NCBI RefSeq assembly: GCF_014596085.1 | Contig: NZ_JACCJY010000010.1 | Coordinates: 62,001 to 126,000, forward strand | DNA from: Azospirillum tabaci | Lineage (GTDB): Bacteria; Pseudomonadota; Alphaproteobacteria; Azospirillales; Azospirillaceae | DNA: 64,000 nucleotides | Reading direction: 5' to 3' | Part shown: piece after piece, positions 17,187-24,416 of the stretch | How the letters are laid out: each line of letters begins with the position of its first letter | Position numbering within the stretch: position 1 is the first letter of the stretch | Made by a program: the position numbers and the translations under genes | Notes under the pieces: model-generated | What the model was told of the DNA's origin: nothing | The model's input: only the letters and a program-made list of their open reading frames with translations | Database searches by the model: none

Positions 17187-19159
17187 AGCTGTCCTTCATC
17201 CGCCGCCTGAACTGGATGCTGACGGGCGTCGTGTCCGTGCTGATGCTGGTCAGCCTCGCCGTCCAGACCAACCACGTCAACACGCTGTTCCGCCCGCTGA
17301 TCGAGCCGGAGCTGGCCCGCAAGGCCGAGGTCGTCGGGTCCTACGTGGTCGCACAGATCGACCGCGCGGTGGCGCTCGGCTTCGAGCTGGACAAGCTGGT
17401 CGGGGTGGACGAGCTGCTGTCCGACGCGCTGTCCGCCAACCCGGACGTCAAGTATCTGGCGCTGGAGATCGGCGGTCGCCTTTATGCCTTTTCCGGCACC
17501 GAGGAGGCGCGGTCCGGCGACCGTCTGACCGTTGCGGACACCCCGCCGGAGGGCGGGTCCCCGCAATTCCTCGACACCGTCCTGCCGCTGGAAGGGAACG
17601 AAGAGGCGCGGCTGCATGTCGGCGTCGATTCCGGCTATGTCCGCTCCGCCATGAACGAGGTGGTGTTCGACCTCGGCTCCGTGCTGATCGTCGCCATCCT
17701 GCTCAACATCGAGATTCTGCTGCTGGTCGTCGGCACCTCCGTCGCGGCGCCGCTGCGGCGGGTGACGGCGGTGATGAAGCAGGCCGCCGACGGGCATCTC
17801 GGCGTGCGCGTCGCCCTGCGCAACCGCGACGAGGTGGGCGAGTTGTCGCGTGCCGTCGACTGGGCGCTGGACAGCGTGCAGCACAAGGCCGACATGTCCG
17901 CGTCCGAACCGGCCATGACCAAGATCGGCATGATGCAGCGGGTGGTGGAGCTGCGCTTCGCCATCTTCATCTTCTCCCTGGCGGAGGAGCTGACCCGCAC
18001 CTTCCTGTCCGTCTACATCAAGCAGCTGTTCGAACCGGTGCCCGGCCTGTCGATGGAGATGGTCATCGGCGCCCCGATCGCCCTGTTCATGCTGCTGTGG
18101 GCGGTCAGCCAGCCGATCGCCGGCAGCGTGTCGGAACGGCGCGGGCGGCGGGCCGTCTTCCTGGGCGGCGCGCTGCTGTCCTTCGCCGGTCTGGTCGGCT
18201 CCGGCCTCGCCACCGACCTCATCCAGCTCATCGTCGCGCGCTGCCTGACCGCCATCGGCTACGCCAGCGTCTTCATCGCCGCGCAGGGCTTCGTCATCGA
18301 CGCCACCGATCCAAAGCAGCGCGCCCAGGCCATCGCCATGTACGCCGGCGGCATCCTCAGCGCCGGTGTCTGCGGCCCGGCCATCGGCGGCGTGATCGCC
18401 GGGCAGGTGGGCTTCCGCACGACCTTCCTGATCTCCGCCGGGCTGGCGCTGCTGGCCGCCTTCATGGCGTGGCAGGTGCTGCCGCGGGTGCGCGCGTCCC
18501 AGGCGAAATCCAGCCGCGGCCTGCGTCTGACCGACGCCGTGCTGTGCCTGCGCAACCCGCGCTTCGTCGGGCTGGCCGTCTTCAGCGCGGTCCCGGCCAA
18601 GCTGGGGCTGACGGCGCTGCTGTTCTTCCTGCTGCCGCTGGCGCTGGACGACCAGGGGGTCAGCCAGTCCTGGATCGGGCGCGTGCTGCTGCTCTACTGG
18701 CTGCTGATGATCGTGGTGTCTCCGATGGCCGCGAAGCTGTCGGACCGCTCGGGCCAGCGAATCGGCTTCCTGGTGGTGGGCGGGCTGGTCGCCGCCGGGG
18801 CGGCCTGGGTGCTCTCGATGCCGGGGTCGCTCGGCACGGCGCTGGCCGGGGTCGCCCTGCTGGGGGTGGCGCACGCCATGCTCGGCGCGCCGCAGCTCGC
18901 CATGCTCGCCGACGTCTGCGTCAAGGAGCGGGCGGCGCTGGGCGAGACCACGGTGATCGGCATGTTCCGTCTGATCGAGCGGCTGGGCTCCGTCATCGCC
19001 CCCTTCCTGGCCGGGCTGTTCCTGGCCCACTACGGCTACGCCGGGGCGCTGAAGGGCATCGGCGCGGTGCTGGCGGCCTGCGTCGCCGTGCAGCTTCTGC
19101 TGAGCGCCCTGTTCCGCCCGCGCCCGCCCGCCGACTTCCCGCAGAGGACCCCCGCATGA
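17183..19159 (+). CDS. Sensor-HAMP-MFS transporter fusion protein
   Basis: A 658-aa protein joining two architectures. Residues 1-190 look like a chemoreceptor-style sensor: TM at about 11-29, a periplasmic ligand-binding region (about 30-160, with DVKYLALEIGGRLYAFSG), then TM at about 163-186. A HAMP segment follows (about 187-235; PLRRVTAVMKQAADGHLGVRV, NRDEVGELSRAVD). Residues 255-645 are a 12-helix major facilitator transporter with SERRGRRAVFLGGALLS between helices 2 and 3. A ligand-gated transporter, or a transporter acting as signal output, is inferred. It overlaps both neighbours by ATGA. The cargo is unknown; export of the downstream ligase product is one possibility. Confidence 0.8.
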   Translation: MKLSFIRRLNWMLTGVVSVLMLVSLAVQTNHVNTLFRPLIEPELARKAEVVGSYVVAQIDRAVALGFELDKLVGVDELLSDALSANPDVKYLALEIGGRLYAFSGTEEARSGDRLTVADTPPEGGSPQFLDTVLPLEGNEEARLHVGVDSGYVRSAMNEVVFDLGSVLIVAILLNIEILLLVVGTSVAAPLRRVTAVMKQAADGHLGVRVALRNRDEVGELSRAVDWALDSVQHKADMSASEPAMTKIGMMQRVVELRFAIFIFSLAEELTRTFLSVYIKQLFEPVPGLSMEMVIGAPIALFMLLWAVSQPIAGSVSERRGRRAVFLGGALLSFAGLVGSGLATDLIQLIVARCLTAIGYASVFIAAQGFVIDATDPKQRAQAIAMYAGGILSAGVCGPAIGGVIAGQVGFRTTFLISAGLALLAAFMAWQVLPRVRASQAKSSRGLRLTDAVLCLRNPRFVGLAVFSAVPAKLGLTALLFFLLPLALDDQGVSQSWIGRVLLLYWLLMIVVSPMAAKLSDRSGQRIGFLVVGGLVAAGAAWVLSMPGSLGTALAGVALLGVAHAMLGAPQLAMLADVCVKERAALGETTVIGMFRLIERLGSVIAPFLAGLFLAHYGYAGALKGIGAVLAACVAVQLLLSALFRPRPPADFPQRTPA

Positions 19160-20208
19160 GCCTGTCCCGCCGCACCGTCCTGACGGGAGCCCTCACCGCC
19201 GGAACATTGACTGCCGGAACGCTGGCGGCTGGCGGTTTCCCGGCCGTTGCGCAGACCGCCAGGACCTTCACCGCCGCCAGACCGGCGCGCATCGTCGTGC
19301 TGACCCCGCGCAAGGATGTGGGGGACGTGCTGGGCCTGCGCGACTTCATCGCGTCGAGCGGCCTGTCGGCCACGGTGGAGGTTCGCGAGGTGCCGCAGAC
19401 CTCCGCCATGCCGACGCTGCTGCCGGAGATCCGGGCGTCCAAGCCCGATCTGGTGGTGACGGTCTTCACGCCGCTGACGCTGGCGACAGTGGGGCGCTAC
19501 GACGATCCGGACCCGTCGCGTTTCCTGACCGACGTGCCGGTGGTCTTCACCTCGGTCACCGACCCGGTGGCGTCGCGCGTCGTGCGCGCGCTCGACCGTC
19601 CGGGGCGCGCGGTCACCGGCACGCGGCACATTGCGCCGGTCGCGGTTCAGATGAAGACGATGCTGTCCTACCGGCGCTGGAAGAAGATCGCCGCGGTCTA
19701 CAACCCGGCGGAGGACAACATGGTCGTCGCCGTGCGCGACCTGAAGGAGGAAGCCGCCCGCCAGGGGGTTGAGCTTCACGACGCCCCGCTGCCGCGCGAC
19801 GCCGCCGGCGCGGCGCTCGCCGCCGCCATTCCCGACCTGATCGCCGACGCGGCCCGCGCCGGAGCGGAGCTGGTCTACATCGGACCGGACACGCTGGTCG
19901 CCTCCAACAACAACGCGGTGGTGGCGGAGCAGGCGCTGGCCCATCGGCTGGCCACCTTCTGCTCCACCGAATTGCCGATCCGCCGGGCCAACCTGCTGAT
20001 GGGGCTGGTCAGCCCGGCGGTCAACGTCGGGCGCTTCGCCGGTCTGAAGGCGGTGGAGATCCTGACCGGGGCCAAGCCCGCCGACGGCATCCCGGTGGAG
20101 ACGCTGAACCGCTTTTCCCTGCTGCTGCGCATCGGGGCGGCCAAGCAACTGGACCTCTACCCTCCGATGCGCCTGCTCAACATCGCCGAAATCGTCCAGG
20201 ACGCCTGA
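19156..20208 (+). CDS. Tat-exported ABC substrate-binding protein, PF04392 family (orphan)
   Basis: A 350-aa periplasmic binding protein. The N-terminus has a twin-arginine motif (SRRTVLTG), an Ala/Gly/Thr-rich core and an AVAQ cleavage region. The mature part resembles the ABC_sub_bind family (TrpX-like) with PDLVVTVFTPLTLATVGR, VPVVFTSVTDPVAS and ELVYIGPDTLVASNNNAVV. No ABC permease or ATPase lies in this operon, so it probably delivers ligand to the sensor domains of the two upstream proteins, or to a transporter elsewhere; both are inference. Its start overlaps the MFS gene stop by four bases. Confidence 0.82.
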   Translation: MSLSRRTVLTGALTAGTLTAGTLAAGGFPAVAQTARTFTAARPARIVVLTPRKDVGDVLGLRDFIASSGLSATVEVREVPQTSAMPTLLPEIRASKPDLVVTVFTPLTLATVGRYDDPDPSRFLTDVPVVFTSVTDPVASRVVRALDRPGRAVTGTRHIAPVAVQMKTMLSYRRWKKIAAVYNPAEDNMVVAVRDLKEEAARQGVELHDAPLPRDAAGAALAAAIPDLIADAARAGAELVYIGPDTLVASNNNAVVAEQALAHRLATFCSTELPIRRANLLMGLVSPAVNVGRFAGLKAVEILTGAKPADGIPVETLNRFSLLLRIGAAKQLDLYPPMRLLNIAEIVQDA

Positions 20209-20209
20209 C

Positions 20210-20995
20210 ATGACGGTCCTCTTATCCCCCGAACAGACGGTCCACACGGGCATGCTGCGCGTTCGGCGCGGCCAGCCGGTCCGCGTTCCCTACCGCATCC
20301 GCTTTCTCGGTCCCGCCGACCTGCCGGCGCTGGAGGCGTTCCGCGGCTACATCTTCGGGCAGCTGCCGGACATCGACGCCTATTTTCCGGAAACGCCGGA
20401 GTTCGCCGGGCTGCATCTGGGCGAGCGCGGCGTGACGCTGGGGCTGGAGGCCGAGGGGCGGCTGATCGGCTGCGCCATCCTGGGCCTGCCGCAGCCCGGC
20501 ATGCCGGCCTTCGTGGATGACCTGCCGCAAGCCCGTCCCGCCGTCACCGCCACCGCCCACATGGCGAGCTGCATGGTCCATCCGGACTTTCGCGGCAACG
20601 GGCTGCAACGGCTTCTGGTGACGCTGCGCACGCTCCACGCGCTGGGGGCAGGGCGCCCGCATCTGTTCTCGCGCGTCGCCCTGTCGAATCCGCGCAGCCT
20701 GTCGAACCTGCTGGCCGGCGGCTTCCTGGTGCGCCGGGTGCTGGTCATGCACGCCAGCGGTCGGCTGCGCTACCTGCTGCACCGCGACCTGGGAGCGGCC
20801 CCGCCCGCCTGGGTGCCGGGCAGCGAGCGCGTCTTTGCCGTGCCGGAGCTGGAGGAGCAGAGGGCGGTGATCGAGGCCGGCTGGGTCGGGCGTTCGGTGG
20901 AGCTGGATGGTCCCGTGCCGCTGGTCACTTACGCGCGCCCGGTGGAGGCGGTGCAGGCCGTGCCGCAGGACGCCGCGCTTGAGGTCACGCCATGA
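20210..20995 (+). CDS. GNAT-family N-acetyltransferase
   Basis: A 261-aa protein with a GNAT fold at about 27-185. Motif A is visible as SCMVHPDFRGNGLQRLL (acetyl-CoA pyrophosphate loop RGNGLQ), followed by RVALSNPRSLSNLLAGGF (motif B). The extra 70 C-terminal residues are unassigned. The start lies one base after the previous stop and the end overlaps the ATP-grasp gene by ATGA, so it is translationally coupled. In this setting it may acetylate the ligase substrate or product, for maturation or self-protection; this is inferred from position. Confidence 0.82.
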   Translation: MTVLLSPEQTVHTGMLRVRRGQPVRVPYRIRFLGPADLPALEAFRGYIFGQLPDIDAYFPETPEFAGLHLGERGVTLGLEAEGRLIGCAILGLPQPGMPAFVDDLPQARPAVTATAHMASCMVHPDFRGNGLQRLLVTLRTLHALGAGRPHLFSRVALSNPRSLSNLLAGGFLVRRVLVMHASGRLRYLLHRDLGAAPPAWVPGSERVFAVPELEEQRAVIEAGWVGRSVELDGPVPLVTYARPVEAVQAVPQDAALEVTP

Positions 20996-22245
20996 GCGCC
21001 CCCCGCAAAACGGCGGTTGTCGTCGACCCCTATTCCACCGGCATCCTTCTGGCGCCGCGCCTGCGCGCGCGCGGCTACGAGGTGATCGCGGTGCAGAGCC
21101 GCCCGGACCTTGCCCCGTCGCTGCTGCGCAGCTGTCAGCCCGACGACTTCGCGGCGCACATCCTCCACGACGGCAATCTCGACGGGCTGGCCGAGCGGTT
21201 GCGCCCTCTGGCCCCGGCCTTCATCCTGCCGGGCAACGAGTCCGCGGTGGAGTTGACCGACGCGCTGGGCGCCGTTCTGGGCACGCCGGGCAACAGCCCG
21301 AAGCTGACCGCCGCGCGCCGCAACAAGTTCATGATGATCGAGCGGCTGGCCGCCGCCGGCCTGCTGACCGCCCGCCAGACCATGGCGACCGGCGCCGCGG
21401 AGGCGGTGGAGTGGGCGGCGCAGGCGGGCTGGCCCGTGGTGGCGAAGCCGATGGCCAGCGCCTCCACCGACCATGTCTATTTCTGCGACACCCCCGCCCA
21501 GCTGCGCGCCGCCGTGGACGCCATCCTGGGCAGCCGCGACTTCTGCGGCTCGACCAACGAGCGGGTTCTGGTGCAGACCTACCTCGACGGCCTCGAATAC
21601 GTTGTCAACACGGTCAGCCGCGGCGGGCGCCACTATGTCTGCGACGTGCTGCTGTCGGCCAAGCGGGCGCTGAACGGGTCGCCCTTCGTCTACGACTACT
21701 ATCGGCTTCTGCCGCCGGACGAGCCGGTGGCGCAGGCGCTGATGGCCTACATCCGCCGGGTTCTCGACGCGCTGGAGATCACCGACGGTGCCGGCCATGC
21801 TGAAGTGCGGATGACCGCCCGCGGCCCGGCGCTGGTGGAGATCGCGGCGCGCGCCATGGGGCCGGCCGGCTCCACCACCGCCATCGCGGCGGGCACCGGG
21901 CACGACCAAGTCGATCTGCTGGTCGATGCCTTCGACGGAGCGGCGGCGGTCGGGCCACTGCTCGACGGCCATTACCGGTTCCAGGCCGACGCGATGGTCC
22001 TCTATCTGCCGGTGCTGGTGTCGGGCCGGGTGGAGGCGCTGCCGGACCTCTCCATTCTGGACGGGATGGCGAGCGTGCGCGGCTACGGCCTCGTGCTGCG
22101 GGTTGGGGACGAGGTGGTGCCGACGCTCGACCTGACGCAGGTGCTGGCGAAGGTCTATCTCGCGCACCCGGACCGCGCCGTGTTCGAGCGCGACTGGGCC
22201 GCCATCCGCTCGCTGGAGGATCGCCTCCAGCCGGTCGTCGCGTAG
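20992..22245 (+). CDS. ATP-grasp ligase, L-amino-acid-ligase-like
   Basis: A 417-aa ATP-grasp enzyme. It has a pre-ATP-grasp Rossmann part (TAVVVDPYSTGILLAPRLRARG), the central nucleotide-binding domain (about 110-200, with K in GWPVVAKPMASASTDHVYF), the VLVQTYLDGLEYVV segment, and the acidic metal motifs GHAEVRMT and ALVEIAARAMGPAG. This layout resembles BacD-type L-amino-acid ligases, which join a carboxylate and an amine through an acyl phosphate. The substrates cannot be read from sequence. It is the last gene of a five-gene block with overlapping starts. A helical protein of unknown function starts 21 bases downstream. Confidence 0.8.
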   Translation: MSAPRKTAVVVDPYSTGILLAPRLRARGYEVIAVQSRPDLAPSLLRSCQPDDFAAHILHDGNLDGLAERLRPLAPAFILPGNESAVELTDALGAVLGTPGNSPKLTAARRNKFMMIERLAAAGLLTARQTMATGAAEAVEWAAQAGWPVVAKPMASASTDHVYFCDTPAQLRAAVDAILGSRDFCGSTNERVLVQTYLDGLEYVVNTVSRGGRHYVCDVLLSAKRALNGSPFVYDYYRLLPPDEPVAQALMAYIRRVLDALEITDGAGHAEVRMTARGPALVEIAARAMGPAGSTTAIAAGTGHDQVDLLVDAFDGAAAVGPLLDGHYRFQADAMVLYLPVLVSGRVEALPDLSILDGMASVRGYGLVLRVGDEVVPTLDLTQVLAKVYLAHPDRAVFERDWAAIRSLEDRLQPVVA

Positions 22246-22266
22246 CGTCGGAGCGGGCGGGCGGCA

Positions 22267-23040
22267 ATGGCGCATGTCCCCTACGAGCAGCACTGGGCCG
22301 CGGCCCGCAAGCGGTTCGAGGCCGCAACGGCGAAGCACCGGCCGAAGGAGGCCAAGGCCATCGCCGCGGCGCTGAACGGCGACGCCGCGGTGATCAAGGC
22401 GCTGAAGGCCGGCGACGCCGTCCACCGCGCCGCCACCACCGGCGACGCCGCCGCGAAGGATCTCGCCGCCGCGGCGAAGGACTTCCTGAAGGCGCGCAAG
22501 GCCTATCTGGCCGCTCTGGACAAGGCGCTGGACGAGGAGGCGGCCAGCCGCGGCGACAAGGCCGCGGCGGCGGCCTGCGAGCGGGCGATGAAGGCGCTCG
22601 CCAAGGACGTCGCCGATCTGGATGCGGCCATCGGTGCGGACGCCGACCGCTTCAAGGCGCAGGCCGCGCAAGCCGAAAAGGACGCCGCCTCGGCGGAGCG
22701 GGCGCAGAAGCGGTGGGAGGCGAACATCAACGGCGCGCTGGCCCGCGCCGCCGCCGGGGTCGCCAAGGTGCGCGCCAAGCCGACGCCGGAAACCTACAAC
22801 GAGTTGTTCCCGGCGCTGGCCCGCGATCTCGCCGCCCAACTCGCCGCGGCGAAGGCGCTGGACGGGTTGCGCGCCGATCCGGACTTCTACCGCCGGAAGC
22901 TCGCCCCCTGGGCCGGGCAAGGCGGTGACGGACCGCCGATGCGCGTGCCGCCCGACTACACCGCCCGCCAGATCACCGACCTCATCAAGGAGTTCGCCAC
23001 CGTCTGCAAGGGCGTGGTGCAGCTGGTGGGTGGGCGCTGA
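22267..23040 (+). CDS. Ala/Lys-rich helical protein of unknown function
   Basis: A 257-aa soluble protein with no signal peptide or membrane helix. It is almost all predicted helix, with heptad-like Ala/Lys/Asp stretches at about 25-165. The C-terminal third is less repetitive (PETYNELFPALARDLAAQL, LDGLRADPDFYRRKLAPW). I recognise no family. It starts 21 bases after the ATP-grasp gene and is probably cotranscribed. Composition and length resemble the next gene and the N-terminal half of the RGS-like protein at 44329, so a lineage-specific family is possible. Confidence 0.7.
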   Translation: MAHVPYEQHWAAARKRFEAATAKHRPKEAKAIAAALNGDAAVIKALKAGDAVHRAATTGDAAAKDLAAAAKDFLKARKAYLAALDKALDEEAASRGDKAAAAACERAMKALAKDVADLDAAIGADADRFKAQAAQAEKDAASAERAQKRWEANINGALARAAAGVAKVRAKPTPETYNELFPALARDLAAQLAAAKALDGLRADPDFYRRKLAPWAGQGGDGPPMRVPPDYTARQITDLIKEFATVCKGVVQLVGGR

Positions 23041-23190
23041 TGGAAGGGGCGGAATGGGAAGCCGCCGTTTTGGACCCAATCGGTTCCGGTAGTGGTGGGA
23101 GAGGAGCAATCGCCGATTCCGAGGGGCGCGCCCGCCTCCTACCATGCAGACCGATAGGGTGAATGATTGGTTAAGCGGAGGAGCTGAGAC

Positions 23191-23952
23191 ATGGGTGGTC
23201 CCCTGAAGCGCATCGACATCCCGGACATCCTGACCCAGAAGGACTGGGACAAGAAGAAGGGCGCCATCGCCAAGATCGCCGGCAAGACCGGCATCGGCGA
23301 CGCGATGAAGGCGGTGGACAAGGCGCACGGCGCCATCGACTGGAAGAAGCTGAGCGTATCGTTGAACGCTCCCAGCAACGCCACGCTGGACGATCTCGAC
23401 TCGCTGCTGGACGAGGCGCGGGCGGAGTACAAGCGCTCGGTCGAGCCGCTGCGCACCCAGCTCCAGAAGCTCCGCGATCTGGCCGAGGCGACGGCGAAGA
23501 AGTTCAAGTCGAACAAGCTGATCCCGAAGGATTCCGCCGCCCACGCGGAGAAGGTGGCCAAGGCCGCCGACCAGCTCTTCGTCGCCTTCAACCAGTCCTC
23601 GCTCGGCGACAAGATCGTCGACGACTATGAGGGCATGAAGGACGCCATCGAAAAGGCCGACAAGGTGCGCGCCAAGGGTCGGGAGATCCTGGAAAAGTAC
23701 ATGCTGTCCCTGGCGAAGAAGCTGAAGACGGCGAAGACGGTGGACGATTTCCAGGATCTTTGGAAGGAAGACATCCGCGGCGTCGGCACCCAGCTGCCGA
23801 AGATGCCCGAACTGAAGTCCTTCTTGAAGGAATGGCGCAACATCTCCTCCCAGGACGGCATCCCGGAGACCGACGAGGATGTGAAGAGCCGCTGCAAGGA
23901 GGTGATGGCCGTGCTCGCCCGCATGGACAAGCAGATGAAGGCCATGGCCTGA
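23191..23952 (+). CDS. Lys-rich helical protein of unknown function
   Basis: A 253-aa cytoplasmic protein with a strong ribosome site (GCGGAGGAG) nine bases before the ATG. It is highly charged and helical; residues 70-150 read as a coiled coil (LLDEARAEYKRSVEPLRTQL and onward). This part loosely matches residues 68-125 of the RGS-like protein at 44329 (E..K..V.P.L..L, LAE..AK). No known domain. It is separated from the preceding helical-protein gene by 150 bases, so it may have its own promoter. A clear terminator follows. Confidence 0.7.
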   Translation: MGGPLKRIDIPDILTQKDWDKKKGAIAKIAGKTGIGDAMKAVDKAHGAIDWKKLSVSLNAPSNATLDDLDSLLDEARAEYKRSVEPLRTQLQKLRDLAEATAKKFKSNKLIPKDSAAHAEKVAKAADQLFVAFNQSSLGDKIVDDYEGMKDAIEKADKVRAKGREILEKYMLSLAKKLKTAKTVDDFQDLWKEDIRGVGTQLPKMPELKSFLKEWRNISSQDGIPETDEDVKSRCKEVMAVLARMDKQMKAMA

Positions 23953-23969
23953 CCACGTCCAGCACCGCG

Positions 23970-24004
23970 GCCGATTGGGTGCCATCGAGCCGATTGGGTG
24001 CCAT
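23970..24004. repeat. Tandem 16-bp direct repeat
   Basis: GCCGATTGGGTGCCAT occurs twice, at 23970-23985 and 23989-24004, with a three-base spacer. It sits between the last gene of the helical-protein group and its terminator. Probably a local duplication. Confidence 0.7.
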
Positions 24005-24011
24005 TGATAGG

Positions 24012-24057
24012 AGCGTCCGGAATTTCGCCGGTGTTCTGGCGGTTCCGGACGCTTTTT
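24012..24057 (+). terminator. Intrinsic terminator after the sensor-transporter/helical-protein gene group
   Basis: AGCGTCCGGAA (24012-24022) pairs perfectly with TTCCGGACGCT (24043-24053). An inner CGCC/GGCG pair extends the stem, and TTTTT follows. It ends the rightward transcript about 60 bases after the last stop. Confidence 0.85.
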
Positions 24058-24416
24058 CCATTAGCGATTCCTGTTGAATCCGTCATCTCCGATGGTCTGC
24101 GCCAAATACAGGCCATATCCCTGATTGAGAGGTTAAAACCACAATTTCTATAGGATTTACGTTTGATGAAGCTTATTGCGAATTTCTGAGTCGTTGTTGC
24201 GCCGATGGCTGATTATACTTCGCCGCGTAGCCGGTTTCGGTATCACGGGGTTTCTGCTTTAAATGGCTGGGTGCATCGGTATTTCCGCAGCAACGGTTTT
24301 GCGATACCTCTCATGATTGGATTGGCTCGGCGCCTGTCGACCTGCGGGTCGGACTGCGGCCTGTGCCATGCGCCTGTCAAAGGAATCATGCCCCGGTGCC
24401 TCTGCCGTCTGCCGCC
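24058..24416. other. AT-rich gene-free region upstream of hybrid kinase gene
   Basis: This 359-bp stretch has clearly lower GC than the rest of the window, particularly 24060-24310. It holds no convincing gene. It likely contains the promoter and control sites for the hybrid kinase operon. I saw no clean palindrome or sigma-54 site in it. Confidence 0.5.
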
